A DNA stretch of 64,000 bases from Polyangiaceae bacterium (GTDB lineage Bacteria; Myxococcota_A; Polyangia; Polyangiales; Polyangiaceae), in contig JACKEB010000013.1 of NCBI GenBank assembly GCA_020633205.1, positions 124,001 to 188,000 of the forward strand, in the 5' to 3' direction. Positions 26,043 through 34,420 of this stretch are shown here, in pieces. The notes below the pieces were generated by a model. That model was given only the letters and a program-made list of their open reading frames with translations, searched no databases and was not told the DNA's origin. The translations under genes were made by a program, and so were the position numbers. Each line of letters starts with the position of its first letter. Positions within the stretch are counted from its first letter, which is position 1.

Positions 26043-27242
26043 TTGAGAGAGTTCGAAGTCGTCATCGTCGGAGGAGGTCCAGCCGGGATCTCGACGGCGC
26101 TCTTCCTCGCGCATCACCGCCCGGATCTCACCGATCGCATTGCGGTGCTGGAGAAGGCCACGTACCCACGTGAGAAGTTCTGCGCCGGCGGCGTTGGCGG
26201 GCGGGCGGACAAGCTGCTGAAGAGCATCGATGTGGTGGTCGACGTCCCCAGCGTTGCCTTTCACGGCATCGCGTTTCGTTCTCGCTTCGGAGAGCTGGTC
26301 GGCCGCGAGCCGGACATCGGCCGCGTGGTGCGTCGCAAGCAGTTCGATCACGAACTAGCCCGCCAGGCTGAGGCGCGCGGCATACGCATCCTGCAAGGCA
26401 CCTCGCTGAGCGAGTTCTGGCGGACCCATGATGGCTTCGAGCTCGAGACATCCCAGGGTCGCTTGAAGGCGCGGGTGCTCGTCGGGGCCGACGGCGTGGG
26501 AAGCGTGGTGCGCAAGCGCCTGGGTTTCGTTTCAACGCGGTATCTCGCGCAGGCGCTGGAGCTGGACACGGAGCATGTCGATGGCGACCTGCCCCGGGAT
26601 GTGATCTTGTTCGACTTCACGCGCGGCGATCTCCCGGGGTACTACTGGGACTTCCCCACGTTGGTGGACGGGCGGGAGATGATGTGCCGCGGGGTCTATC
26701 TCCTGAAGCGAGATGGCGAGGCCAGTCCAGTGAACATTCAGGCGGTGCTGGCTGAAGAGCTCGCGGCGCGAGGCCTGAAGTTGGGGGACTATCGCCAGAA
26801 GCGCTTTGCCGAGCGCGGCTTCGAGCCCCATCAGCCCATCAGTCAGGAACGGGTGTTGCTCGTCGGTGAAGCGGCGGGGATCGATCCAGTGAGCGGTGAG
26901 GGCATCGCTCAGGCGATCCAGTATGGGGCTACAGCGGGTAAGTACTTGAGCGAGCGCCTGGCGGACGGTCGCCTGGGCTTCGAGGACTGGCCTACGGCGG
27001 TAGGGCGCGCTCACGTTGGCATCGACCTGCGCGCCCGCACCGCGGGCGTGGATTTGTTCTACGGGGCGCGGCGGGAGACCATCGAGCGCTACGTGCTCCG
27101 CTATCCAGAGTTCCTTCAGGTTGGAATGCGCTACTTCGGCGGCAAACCCTGGGGCACGCAGACGGCGCTGCGCGCTGCTCGTGGTGCCATCTGGCACACG
27201 ACGAAGGCATTGTTCGGCGAACGTGACGTAAAACGCGCCTAG
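26043..27242 (+). CDS. Geranylgeranyl-reductase-family FAD oxidoreductase
   Basis: A 399-residue flavoprotein. It starts at TTG 26043, which gives REFEVVIVGGGPAGIS, a complete Rossmann dinucleotide motif (GGGPAG) directly at the N-terminus. Further markers are EKATYPREKFCAGGVGGRA, VLVGADGVGSVVRK and VLLVGEAAGIDPVSGEGIAQAIQYG, the GD-type FAD motif. These features fit the geranylgeranyl reductase/halogenase-like group of p-hydroxybenzoate-hydroxylase-fold enzymes, which act on lipids, pigments or aromatic rings. The substrate cannot be inferred, as no carotenoid or isoprenoid genes lie nearby. Confidence 0.88.
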   Translation: MREFEVVIVGGGPAGISTALFLAHHRPDLTDRIAVLEKATYPREKFCAGGVGGRADKLLKSIDVVVDVPSVAFHGIAFRSRFGELVGREPDIGRVVRRKQFDHELARQAEARGIRILQGTSLSEFWRTHDGFELETSQGRLKARVLVGADGVGSVVRKRLGFVSTRYLAQALELDTEHVDGDLPRDVILFDFTRGDLPGYYWDFPTLVDGREMMCRGVYLLKRDGEASPVNIQAVLAEELAARGLKLGDYRQKRFAERGFEPHQPISQERVLLVGEAAGIDPVSGEGIAQAIQYGATAGKYLSERLADGRLGFEDWPTAVGRAHVGIDLRARTAGVDLFYGARRETIERYVLRYPEFLQVGMRYFGGKPWGTQTALRAARGAIWHTTKALFGERDVKRA

Positions 27243-27331
27243 CCCAAGGAGAATGCCCTGCGGGAAAACGAGCACTCGGCGGCTCGAGTGGCCACGCTTG
27301 CGCTTCGTGCGAAGCCGGATAAGGTCTCGCG

Positions 27332-29317
27332 ATGATTTCTAGCCGGGGAAAGACACTGCTCCTTGCGAGCGTGGTGTGTGTGGCGTGTGGTGGAGGGGCG
27401 ACGCCGACGCCCGCAGCGCCGGATACGGACAGCGGCCAGGCGACGCCCATCGCGGAGGGCATGGAGGGCGAGGCTGCACCGCCACTTCAACCTGTCAGTG
27501 CACCTGACCGAGTGTTCCTCGTGGGTCGCCTGAAGAACCCGAGCAAACTCGCGGACACCGTCGAGAGCTGGGTCACCCTCCCCATGCGCTGGCGCGACGC
27601 CATGCAGCAGGGGCTACCTGGCATTGAGCGGGTCGTGGACCTGAACGCTCCCGTGGACGTCATGGTCAGCATGGACGACGGGGGTGCCATGCAGGAGCCA
27701 AAATTCCGCGCGGTCTTCAGCGTCGGTCTGACCTCTCTGGACAGCGCGCTCAAGTTCTCGAAGGACCAAGGTGAGCGCGCGGAGCGCATCGCCCCTGGTG
27801 TATATCGCGTCGACTCGGACTGCGTGGTCGCCCGCTCGCTGGGACAGGCGCCCGCGCGCTTGGTGTGCGGAGACGGAAAGAAGTCTATCGACGCGCTGCT
27901 CGACTTCGCGACTCGCGGCTTGCCGAATGAGGATCTCGGCCCTGACGACATCAGCGTTGAAGTGCGCGCCGAGCCTTTCCGCAAGCGCTACGCGGCGGAT
28001 CTGCCGAAGCTTCGCCGTCTCGCGATGCCCTTTATCCGCGAGGAACTTCAGAGCGGCTTCGCGCCCTTCGATCGCGCGGTGAGCGATGTTGCCACTGCGT
28101 TGCTCGACGAGGGGCTGGCACTGGTTGAGGATCTGGACGCGCTGCGCTTGAAGGGCATGCTGGAGTCGTCTCCTGCGCAGGCGCGCGTCAAGTTCGAGCT
28201 GGCGTTCCGCGGTAAGAAGTCTTGGATCGCCCAGCGGGTCGAGGACTCTGGGCGCCGCGCCAAGCCCGCACCGGCGATGTTCTGGGATTTGCCCCGCGAC
28301 GCAACGAGCGCGACGTTTGGCATCGGTGGAGACGCCGCCGCGTTTGCGCCGATTCAGAAGTCGTTGTCCGAGTTGCTCGACACGTACCTCGCCTCTCAGA
28401 AAATGGCCGCCGGTCCACGCAAGAACCTGGTCGGTCTAGTCGACAAGCTCTGGGTGAATGAGGGAAGCAGTGTCTACGCCTCGGGTGCAGTGACCGCGGA
28501 CACCAAGGTCAAGCGCGGCACTGTCGAGTTCGAGCGCGAGGTGATGCGATCGCAGCTCGCGTGGCACGTCGTCGGGCTGCAGGAAGACTCGAAGCGCACC
28601 ATCGCCTACCTCGATCATCTGGTGAAGGTCAGCGCTGATCGTAACCTACGGGCGGTGCTCAAGAAGGAGGTCGGCTCCGACATCGACAAGCTCGGCCCCA
28701 TCAAGCGCCGCGGACCCAAGGGTAAGTTGCCGCGCGGAAGTGTTGCGTACGAGGTGGCCATTCCCGGAGACGCCTTCCGCTCTGATGACTACTACGAAGA
28801 GCCACCGTCTGGAGCGAAGGCGCAGAAGCGTCCGGTTGCGAAGGCGCTGCCCGTCGTCGTGATTGTCGTGCCCGACGGTCCCTACACGTGGATCGGAATG
28901 AGCGCCGACGAGACCAAGCTGGTGAGCGAGCTAGCGATTGCCGCCGCAGGCACGCCTGCCAAGACGCTCGCCACCCGACCCGACCTGGAGAAGCTGCGCA
29001 CTGGTAGCTTCGTGGCAGGCGGCTTCGTGACGCTTCAGCGCTTCACGGATGCGCTGAAGCTCGGCGTGATGAACGCGGCGTCGGCGAAGGACGCAGAGGC
29101 TGTGTTGCAGGCCATGCCGAATCGGGGCGAGTCGCCCGGATTGATTCAGGTTCAAGTCAGCGCAGGCCCAACCCTCAGCTACGAAGTGGTGGTGCCAAAG
29201 GAGATGATCACTGATGTGGGCGGGCTGATTGGCTACGGGCTCCAGAGCTTCGGAGCGGTTCCGCCAGTGCCCATGCCGATGCCAGCGCCGCCGCCACCCG
29301 TAGCGCCTCGACCCTGA
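27332..29317 (+). CDS. Unrecognised lipoprotein, 661 residues
   Basis: The signal peptide ends in a CVAC lipobox (Cys19), followed by a short Pro/Thr-rich linker. The body (about 58-640) alternates hydrophobic beta segments and charged helices, for example RVFLVGRLKNPSKLADTVE and later RTGSFVAGGFVTLQRFTDAL. It shows weak internal similarity between the two halves, reminiscent of DUF3352-like extracytoplasmic proteins; I am not certain of that. The C-terminus is a Pro-rich tail (PMPMPAPPPPVAPRP). A 17-bp tandem repeat covers the last codons and the stop. It is a single gene; function unknown. Confidence 0.85.
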   Translation: MISSRGKTLLLASVVCVACGGGATPTPAAPDTDSGQATPIAEGMEGEAAPPLQPVSAPDRVFLVGRLKNPSKLADTVESWVTLPMRWRDAMQQGLPGIERVVDLNAPVDVMVSMDDGGAMQEPKFRAVFSVGLTSLDSALKFSKDQGERAERIAPGVYRVDSDCVVARSLGQAPARLVCGDGKKSIDALLDFATRGLPNEDLGPDDISVEVRAEPFRKRYAADLPKLRRLAMPFIREELQSGFAPFDRAVSDVATALLDEGLALVEDLDALRLKGMLESSPAQARVKFELAFRGKKSWIAQRVEDSGRRAKPAPAMFWDLPRDATSATFGIGGDAAAFAPIQKSLSELLDTYLASQKMAAGPRKNLVGLVDKLWVNEGSSVYASGAVTADTKVKRGTVEFEREVMRSQLAWHVVGLQEDSKRTIAYLDHLVKVSADRNLRAVLKKEVGSDIDKLGPIKRRGPKGKLPRGSVAYEVAIPGDAFRSDDYYEEPPSGAKAQKRPVAKALPVVVIVVPDGPYTWIGMSADETKLVSELAIAAAGTPAKTLATRPDLEKLRTGSFVAGGFVTLQRFTDALKLGVMNAASAKDAEAVLQAMPNRGESPGLIQVQVSAGPTLSYEVVVPKEMITDVGGLIGYGLQSFGAVPPVPMPMPAPPPPVAPRP

Positions 29318-29370
29318 GAGCGCCTCGACCCTGAGAGCGCCTCAACCCTCGGCGCGCTTCGACCCTCGGC
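29303..29370 (+). repeat. 17-bp tandem repeat (four copies) across a stop codon
   Basis: Four adjoining 17-bp units of the form GCGCCTCGACCCTGAGA. The first two are identical; the third and fourth vary at the end (CTCGGC) and at one or two inner bases. The first unit contains the TGA (29315-29317) of the preceding lipoprotein gene. Confidence 0.9.
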
Positions 29371-29448
29371 GCGCCCTGGGGGCGCACGCAAATCGCGCTG
29401 CCGCGCAGGGCTGGTCACGCAGCGGATCATGACGGAGACTAGCCGCGA

Positions 29449-30732
29449 GTGAACAGCCTACGCGCAGGGGATGTCGTTGCGGGCAAGTTGCGCGTAGTGC
29501 GGCTCGTTGGCGCCGGGGGAATGGGCGCGGTGTATGAGGTGGAGCACCTCTTCACGCACCACACCCGGGCCCTCAAGCTGCTGCACCCGAGCATTGCTCA
29601 GGCGTCGACGGCCAGAGAGCGGTTCCTTCGCGAAGCCACCGCCGCGGGGCGCATTGGGAGTCCTCACGTCGTGGAGACGTTCGATGCAGGGATCCTCGAT
29701 GATGGCTCGCCCTTCCTGTTGATGGAGCTGCTCGAGGGGCAGTCGCTCGACGAGTTGCTCGAGGCGCAGGGAGCGCTGGAGCTGGCCTTTTGCCTCGAGT
29801 TACTGAGCCAGGTCTGCGAGGGAGTTCAGGCCGCACACGATGCGGGCATCGTGCACCGCGACCTCAAGCCAGAAAACCTGTTCGTCGCCAGCGTCCGAGG
29901 TGCGCCGTTCATCAAAATTTTGGACTTTGGCATCTCGAAGTTCGACATCGACCTCGACCTCACGTCGGCGTTGACCCGGGAAGGCGCGCTGCTCGGCACG
30001 CCGTTCTATATGGCGCCGGAGCAGCTGTTGAAGCGCCGGCCTGCCTCGATCGAGAGCGACATCTACGCGCTCGGAGTGATCGCCTATCAATGCCTCACAG
30101 GGAAGCGCCCGTTCGAGGCGGAGAGCCTGCCTGAGCTCAGCGTGCGACTGAACGAAGGTAGCTACGACACGTTGGATGTACTCCGCGGCGACATCCCCAA
30201 GGAGGTGAGCGACGCGATTGCTCGGGCTATGTCGCGCGAGCCCGAAGATCGATTCCACACGGCAAGAGAACTCCAGCTTGCGCTAGAACAAGGCCGGGCG
30301 TCTCCTCCGAAGATCGAGCCGAGCGTCGAGCGCCCTCGCGGGCGTGGGGTGTATCGGCCGATGCTGTTTGTCGGTCTGCTGCTTGGCTTGCTCACGGCGC
30401 TCGGGTTCGCGCTGCTTCGCACGCCCAACGATCCCGCGGAGTCACCCGTAGCTACCGCCACTGGCGACTCGCCGGTGGACTCGGTGCTCGCCAGCGCGGC
30501 GAGGCCATCGCCCGTTCTCAGCCTCAGCGCGAGCGCGGAACGCGCGTCGACGCAAGCGCCCGACGCTCCGCCCTCTGCCTCCTTTTCCGGCCGCCCTCCC
30601 TCCGTGCAACCTTCAGCGGCAGCTCGTCCCGCCGCGTCCTCGCCGGGCGCAGCACCTCCTACGGTGCAGGGCGCACCCCGCGATCCGAGCCGAAGCGAGA
30701 AGCTTCAGCTCGACACGGCAAACCCCTACTAA
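29449..30732 (+). CDS. Hanks-type Ser/Thr protein kinase with one membrane helix
   Basis: A 427-residue PknB-like kinase from GTG 29449. The cytoplasmic kinase domain (about 12-280) has GAGGMGAVYE (21-30), Lys43 in RALKLL, the HRDLKPEN loop (136-143), DFG (159-161) and GTPFYMAPEQ (183-192), so it should be active. A single membrane helix (about 304-323) leads to a Ser/Pro/Ala-rich extracytoplasmic tail of about 100 residues. The next gene starts after a single base and encodes a TPR/PEGA membrane protein, so the two are surely cotranscribed and probably work together. Confidence 0.95.
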   Translation: MNSLRAGDVVAGKLRVVRLVGAGGMGAVYEVEHLFTHHTRALKLLHPSIAQASTARERFLREATAAGRIGSPHVVETFDAGILDDGSPFLLMELLEGQSLDELLEAQGALELAFCLELLSQVCEGVQAAHDAGIVHRDLKPENLFVASVRGAPFIKILDFGISKFDIDLDLTSALTREGALLGTPFYMAPEQLLKRRPASIESDIYALGVIAYQCLTGKRPFEAESLPELSVRLNEGSYDTLDVLRGDIPKEVSDAIARAMSREPEDRFHTARELQLALEQGRASPPKIEPSVERPRGRGVYRPMLFVGLLLGLLTALGFALLRTPNDPAESPVATATGDSPVDSVLASAARPSPVLSLSASAERASTQAPDAPPSASFSGRPPSVQPSAAARPAASSPGAAPPTVQGAPRDPSRSEKLQLDTANPY

Positions 30733-30733
30733 T

Positions 30734-32200
30734 ATGCGAGGCTCTCGTTACTTGCGATCGCTGCTAGCCCTTGGGGCGGGTTTGAGTTTTGCGCTAGCGG
30801 TCCCCGAGCTCGGCGCTCAGGATGCTCGAACGGAAGCGAGGGAGCGCTTTGATCGCGGTCTGCGACTGACGGATCAGGGAGATGTCGAGGGCGCCCTCGC
30901 GGAGTTTCAGCGGGCCTACGCGCTCGTCCCGCATCCTCGGGTGCTCTACAACATTGGACTGGTACAGGCGTCGGCAGGGCGCATGGTGGAGGCGTTCGAC
31001 GCGCTGGAAACCGTGTTGAAAGATCCGACGGGTTTGGGACCCGAGCAGCTCGAGCACGCGCGTAGCATGCGAGAGCGTGTGCTGGCTCGCATCGCCTATA
31101 TCCGCGTGGAAGTGAATGCCGACGATGCGGAGGTGGAGCTGGCGGGCGAGTCCCACAAGCTGACTTCGAAGCCTCTGCGGGTGACGAGCGGTCGACATTT
31201 TTTGACCGTCAGCGCTCCGGGTCGCGGAGCTCAGCGGGTCTCATTGAGCGTTGCTGGCGGTGAGACTCGAGTCGTGAAGGTGACGCTGGAAGCCCACCAG
31301 GCGGCGCAAGCGTTGCTGAGAGTGAATTGTACGCTGCCGGACGCGGAAGTGAGGGTCGACGGGGCAGTTCTGGGTGAGACGCCACTCCCGGCGCCGCTCA
31401 GCGTCCAACCTGGGAACCACGTCGTTGAGCTGACGCGGGAGGGGTACGTTGCGGTCCGGCGGAAGATCGCGTTTGGGTCGGCGGTCGCGGCAGAGCTGGA
31501 CGCGTGTCCTCGGGTGGACACTCGCGCGCTCCGTCGCAGCGGTGGGCGCCTCGACGTGCGCGTTCGGGAAGACAACGCGGTGATTTGGGTGGACGACGAA
31601 GTCATCCAGTCGACGTCGCTCGTCGTGCCCCCGGGCAAACACCGCCTACGCGTCGAGCGCGCGGGCTTCGTGAGCTTCGAGCGAGAGGTCGACGTGCCTC
31701 GCGGCGGCTACCGCGTAGACGTGGAACTGATTCCAGACGCCAGCTACCGGCGCGACTACCGTGACGCAGCACTCAGCCAGCGTACGTGGGGCTGGGTGGG
31801 CGTCGGGGGTGGCGCCGCGATCGGGGTCGGCGCGGTTGCTTTCTTGCTTTGGAACCGTGGTCAGCAGCAAGACGCGCAGCGCACCTTCAATCAGGAGGCA
31901 CCAAGGCACGAGAGCAGCGGCGACTGCTGGCCGGGCCTGAGCGACCTGGCTGATGACTGCAAAGACCTCAACACCCTGGTGGATGACATCGAGGCCGCGA
32001 ACGGGCGCTTTGGGTACGGATGGGCAGCGCTTGGACTGGGCGTTGTCGCGGCGGGAGTTGGTAGCTATCTGCTCATCGCGGGAGATGACCCTGACCGTTT
32101 CGAGCCAGGCGCCGACAGCGAGTTCCTGGTGTCTTTCGGGCTCACCCCGATGCCGATGATGGGCGGGGTCGGTTTGGGCCTGAAGGCACGAAACTGGTAG
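30734..32200 (+). CDS. TPR and PEGA-domain membrane protein, kinase partner
   Basis: A 488-residue exported protein. The signal peptide ends near ELGAQ (about 29). A TPR-like helical region (about 31-105, RFDRGLRLTDQGDVEGALAE and beyond) follows. Three PEGA-type beta modules lie at about 122-185, 195-255 and 272-333; segments such as EVRVDGAVLGETPLP and AVIWVDDEVIQSTSLVVPPG are characteristic. Membrane helices lie at about 352-373 and 428-447 with a Cys-containing loop between them. Such proteins are thought to sit on the periplasmic side. ATG 30734 is 1 bp after the kinase stop, showing translational linkage. Confidence 0.88.
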   Translation: MRGSRYLRSLLALGAGLSFALAVPELGAQDARTEARERFDRGLRLTDQGDVEGALAEFQRAYALVPHPRVLYNIGLVQASAGRMVEAFDALETVLKDPTGLGPEQLEHARSMRERVLARIAYIRVEVNADDAEVELAGESHKLTSKPLRVTSGRHFLTVSAPGRGAQRVSLSVAGGETRVVKVTLEAHQAAQALLRVNCTLPDAEVRVDGAVLGETPLPAPLSVQPGNHVVELTREGYVAVRRKIAFGSAVAAELDACPRVDTRALRRSGGRLDVRVREDNAVIWVDDEVIQSTSLVVPPGKHRLRVERAGFVSFEREVDVPRGGYRVDVELIPDASYRRDYRDAALSQRTWGWVGVGGGAAIGVGAVAFLLWNRGQQQDAQRTFNQEAPRHESSGDCWPGLSDLADDCKDLNTLVDDIEAANGRFGYGWAALGLGVVAAGVGSYLLIAGDDPDRFEPGADSEFLVSFGLTPMPMMGGVGLGLKARNW

Positions 32201-32219
32201 GCGCGGTGTCCCCCGCGCC
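32200..32219. terminator. Hairpin between convergent genes
   Basis: GGCGCGG pairs with CCGCGCC (7-bp stem, 6-nt loop). It begins at the last base of the PEGA-gene stop codon and lies before the LamG lipoprotein stop. There is no clear T-run. Confidence 0.5.
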
Positions 32220-32248
32220 GCAGGTTGTTCAGGCGCCACACCGCGAGA

Positions 32249-34255
32249 CTAGGGCCACACGGGTTGCCCAGCAGCCCCCCGCGCGAGAGACGCTGCTACC
32301 TGATCCGGGGTGAGCGCGACGTCGTAGAGAGCGACCTCGTCCATCAGGCCTTGATACTGCTTGCCGAGGATGCCACTGCCCCCAAGGTAAAGCGGCACCG
32401 CCGCGCTGCCGAGCGGTCCGGTTTGCGCGGTCGGAGCCGTACTGCTGGAGGCGTTCACATACAGCTGGATCGCTTGGCCATCCCAAACGAGGGCGACGTG
32501 ATACCAGGTATCCGCGAGGAAAGACTGGGAGATGCCGTGCACGGCTGGTCCGATGTTCGCGCGAGGCGCGTATGTGCCTCCGGCGATGATCTGATAGCCG
32601 TCTGGGTAGTTCCACTTCTCGATCAGTCCGGTATGCTCTGGATCGGTGACTTGAATCGTGACGCTCGGACGGATCCAAAGCGTGACGCTCAACGCGTTCG
32701 GGGGGGTGAGCGCGGCGGCGTGAGGCACGACCACCTGGTCTGCTGAGTGGACGAACTTGAGCGCCGTGCCAACTCTGCCGGGAACGCTTGCGGCGCCGTC
32801 TACATTGGTCCCTGAATGGGCGGCGACCGCGTCGGGCACTGTGGTGTCCACGCTGTCGTCGAACTTCCAGTGGAAGCTTGGTGATACACAGGCGCTGCAG
32901 TCCGGCAGCGCTTGACCCGCCATGCCCGCCGAGTACGCGGCGGAAACTTCAGCCTGAGACAGGCCGCGCTTGTAAAAGCTCACTTCATCCATCTTGCCGA
33001 CGAAGGGTTGCTGATACGCGACGTTGGAACCGATGTAGAGCGGTTGATTGGTGGCGCCGATGGATCCAGGCCCCGCCTGAAACGCGACGCGCGTCCCGTC
33101 GAGATAGAGTTCCATTTGGTTGCCAGCCGCGACGTCGTAGGTCCCAACCAAGTGGTGCCAACCGCCCGGAGAGAGGTCCACGGCGTGGTCGAGATTGGTG
33201 GGTGCACCAGCACCGCTGTAGACCACGAAGCGAAGCGAGCCGCCGACATACTGTAACGTCGTCGTCGTCTGCAGATGCATGAAGGTTCGGGAGCCGGCGC
33301 TGGAGTTGAGGAAGGTGGAAGGATTAATCCACGCGGAAATCGTCAAAGCCGTGGCGGCGTTGATCTCAGGCCGGTAGTTGACTGTGACGTTCTGAGTCAG
33401 GGTGCTGATGTTGAACTCCAGCGCCTTGCCAACCCGGCCGGCCACGCTCTGCGCGTCCCCCTTGATGGTCCCCAGCAGGTCGCCGTAGCTGTCGGCCGCA
33501 CCTCCTCCAACGTCATCGAAGGGCCAATAGGCGACCGGCGCGGGCAACGTGGCACCGCCGCCGCCAGTTCCCGCGGTTCCACCCGTCGCTTGTCCGGCCG
33601 TTCCGCCCGTTGCCTGCCCAGCGGTTCCGCCCGTCGCTTGTCCGGCCGTCCCGCCCGTTGCCTGCCCAGCGGTTCCGCCCGTCGCTTGTCCGCCTGTTCC
33701 GCCCGTCGCTTGTCCAGCGCTGCCTGAGTTGCCCCCGACGCCCGAGTTGCCCCCGGTTTGGCTAGTACCGCCCGAAGCGCCCCCGGCGCCTCCCGCGCCG
33801 ACTCCACCAGCGCCGCCTCCTGCCGCACCGCCTGATGATTGCCCTGCGGAACCGCCTGAGCCGGTGTCCTCACAGACCGACTGCACGCAGCTCTGAGTGC
33901 TTAGACACTCGCTCATGTCCGTGCAGTAGTCGCGACAGAAGCCCGCGGAACACACCTGCTTGCCCGGACACGGCTTGCTCTCGCCGCAGGTGATCTCGTC
34001 GTCCAGTTGACAGACTCCGACGCCCTCCCACTTCACGCAGCGGGATGGTGCCTCGCAGTCGCGCGCGGTGTCCTCGCACTCGACGTGGCAGCGCGAGAAC
34101 GCGCAGACGTATGGGTTCTTGCAGTCCGAGTTGATGCTGCAGCCCTGACCGAGGTCCGCCGCCTTTGCGCGTTCATCACTGGTGTCGGAGCCGCACGCGG
34201 CCGCTAGCCAGGCAGAAAACACGAGAAACCCACGAAGCTTGTGCAGTTGCACCAC
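32249..34255 (-). CDS. Lipoprotein with EGF-like/Cys-rich region and two LamG domains
   Basis: A 668-residue predicted lipoprotein. GTG 34255 was chosen because AGAGAGGTAG lies 5 nt upstream and the signal peptide then begins at once; an in-frame TTG at 34300 is possible. The lipobox is LAAAC (Cys21). A Cys-rich region (about 36-130) of the Stigma_2/CGEGRTC-like kind follows, then a long Gly/Thr/Ala/Gln linker with regular AGQATGGT units. Two concanavalin-like LamG domains (about 245-440 and 460-665) each start with PVAYWPFDD or PSFHWKFDD and end with GKMDEVSFYKRGLS or GLMDEVALYDVALT. LamG domains bind carbohydrates or proteins, so a surface adhesin role is likely but inferred. Confidence 0.9.
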   Translation of the reverse strand: MVQLHKLRGFLVFSAWLAAACGSDTSDERAKAADLGQGCSINSDCKNPYVCAFSRCHVECEDTARDCEAPSRCVKWEGVGVCQLDDEITCGESKPCPGKQVCSAGFCRDYCTDMSECLSTQSCVQSVCEDTGSGGSAGQSSGGAAGGGAGGVGAGGAGGASGGTSQTGGNSGVGGNSGSAGQATGGTGGQATGGTAGQATGGTAGQATGGTAGQATGGTAGQATGGTAGTGGGGATLPAPVAYWPFDDVGGGAADSYGDLLGTIKGDAQSVAGRVGKALEFNISTLTQNVTVNYRPEINAATALTISAWINPSTFLNSSAGSRTFMHLQTTTTLQYVGGSLRFVVYSGAGAPTNLDHAVDLSPGGWHHLVGTYDVAAGNQMELYLDGTRVAFQAGPGSIGATNQPLYIGSNVAYQQPFVGKMDEVSFYKRGLSQAEVSAAYSAGMAGQALPDCSACVSPSFHWKFDDSVDTTVPDAVAAHSGTNVDGAASVPGRVGTALKFVHSADQVVVPHAAALTPPNALSVTLWIRPSVTIQVTDPEHTGLIEKWNYPDGYQIIAGGTYAPRANIGPAVHGISQSFLADTWYHVALVWDGQAIQLYVNASSSTAPTAQTGPLGSAAVPLYLGGSGILGKQYQGLMDEVALYDVALTPDQVAASLARGAAGQPVWP
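33582..33725 (-). repeat. 24-bp coding tandem repeat (AGQATGGT), six units in an alternating pattern
   Basis: Six 24-bp units encode the octapeptide AGQATGGT or close variants in the linker of the LamG lipoprotein. On the plus strand, units starting CCCGTCGCTTGTCC alternate with units starting CCCGTTGCCTGCCC for four copies, giving a 48-bp higher-order period. Confidence 0.9.
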
Positions 34256-34420
34256 TGGATCTACCTCTCTCTTCCAACGACTCGAGGCGAGCGCTGCCAA
34301 TGCTCATCCCCGGAAGTGAATCCTCTTCAGCTGCCTCCGCGTGCCGCCGGCCGCTGGCCCCCATCCCCCCCGGAATCCGGGATTTGGTCGTGCCCCGTTG
34401 TAACACTAGACTGAGTTCGA

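Noticed and set aside
33582..33725. CRISPR-like repeat array
   Set aside because: The repeats adjoin without spacers and encode an in-frame octapeptide linker.
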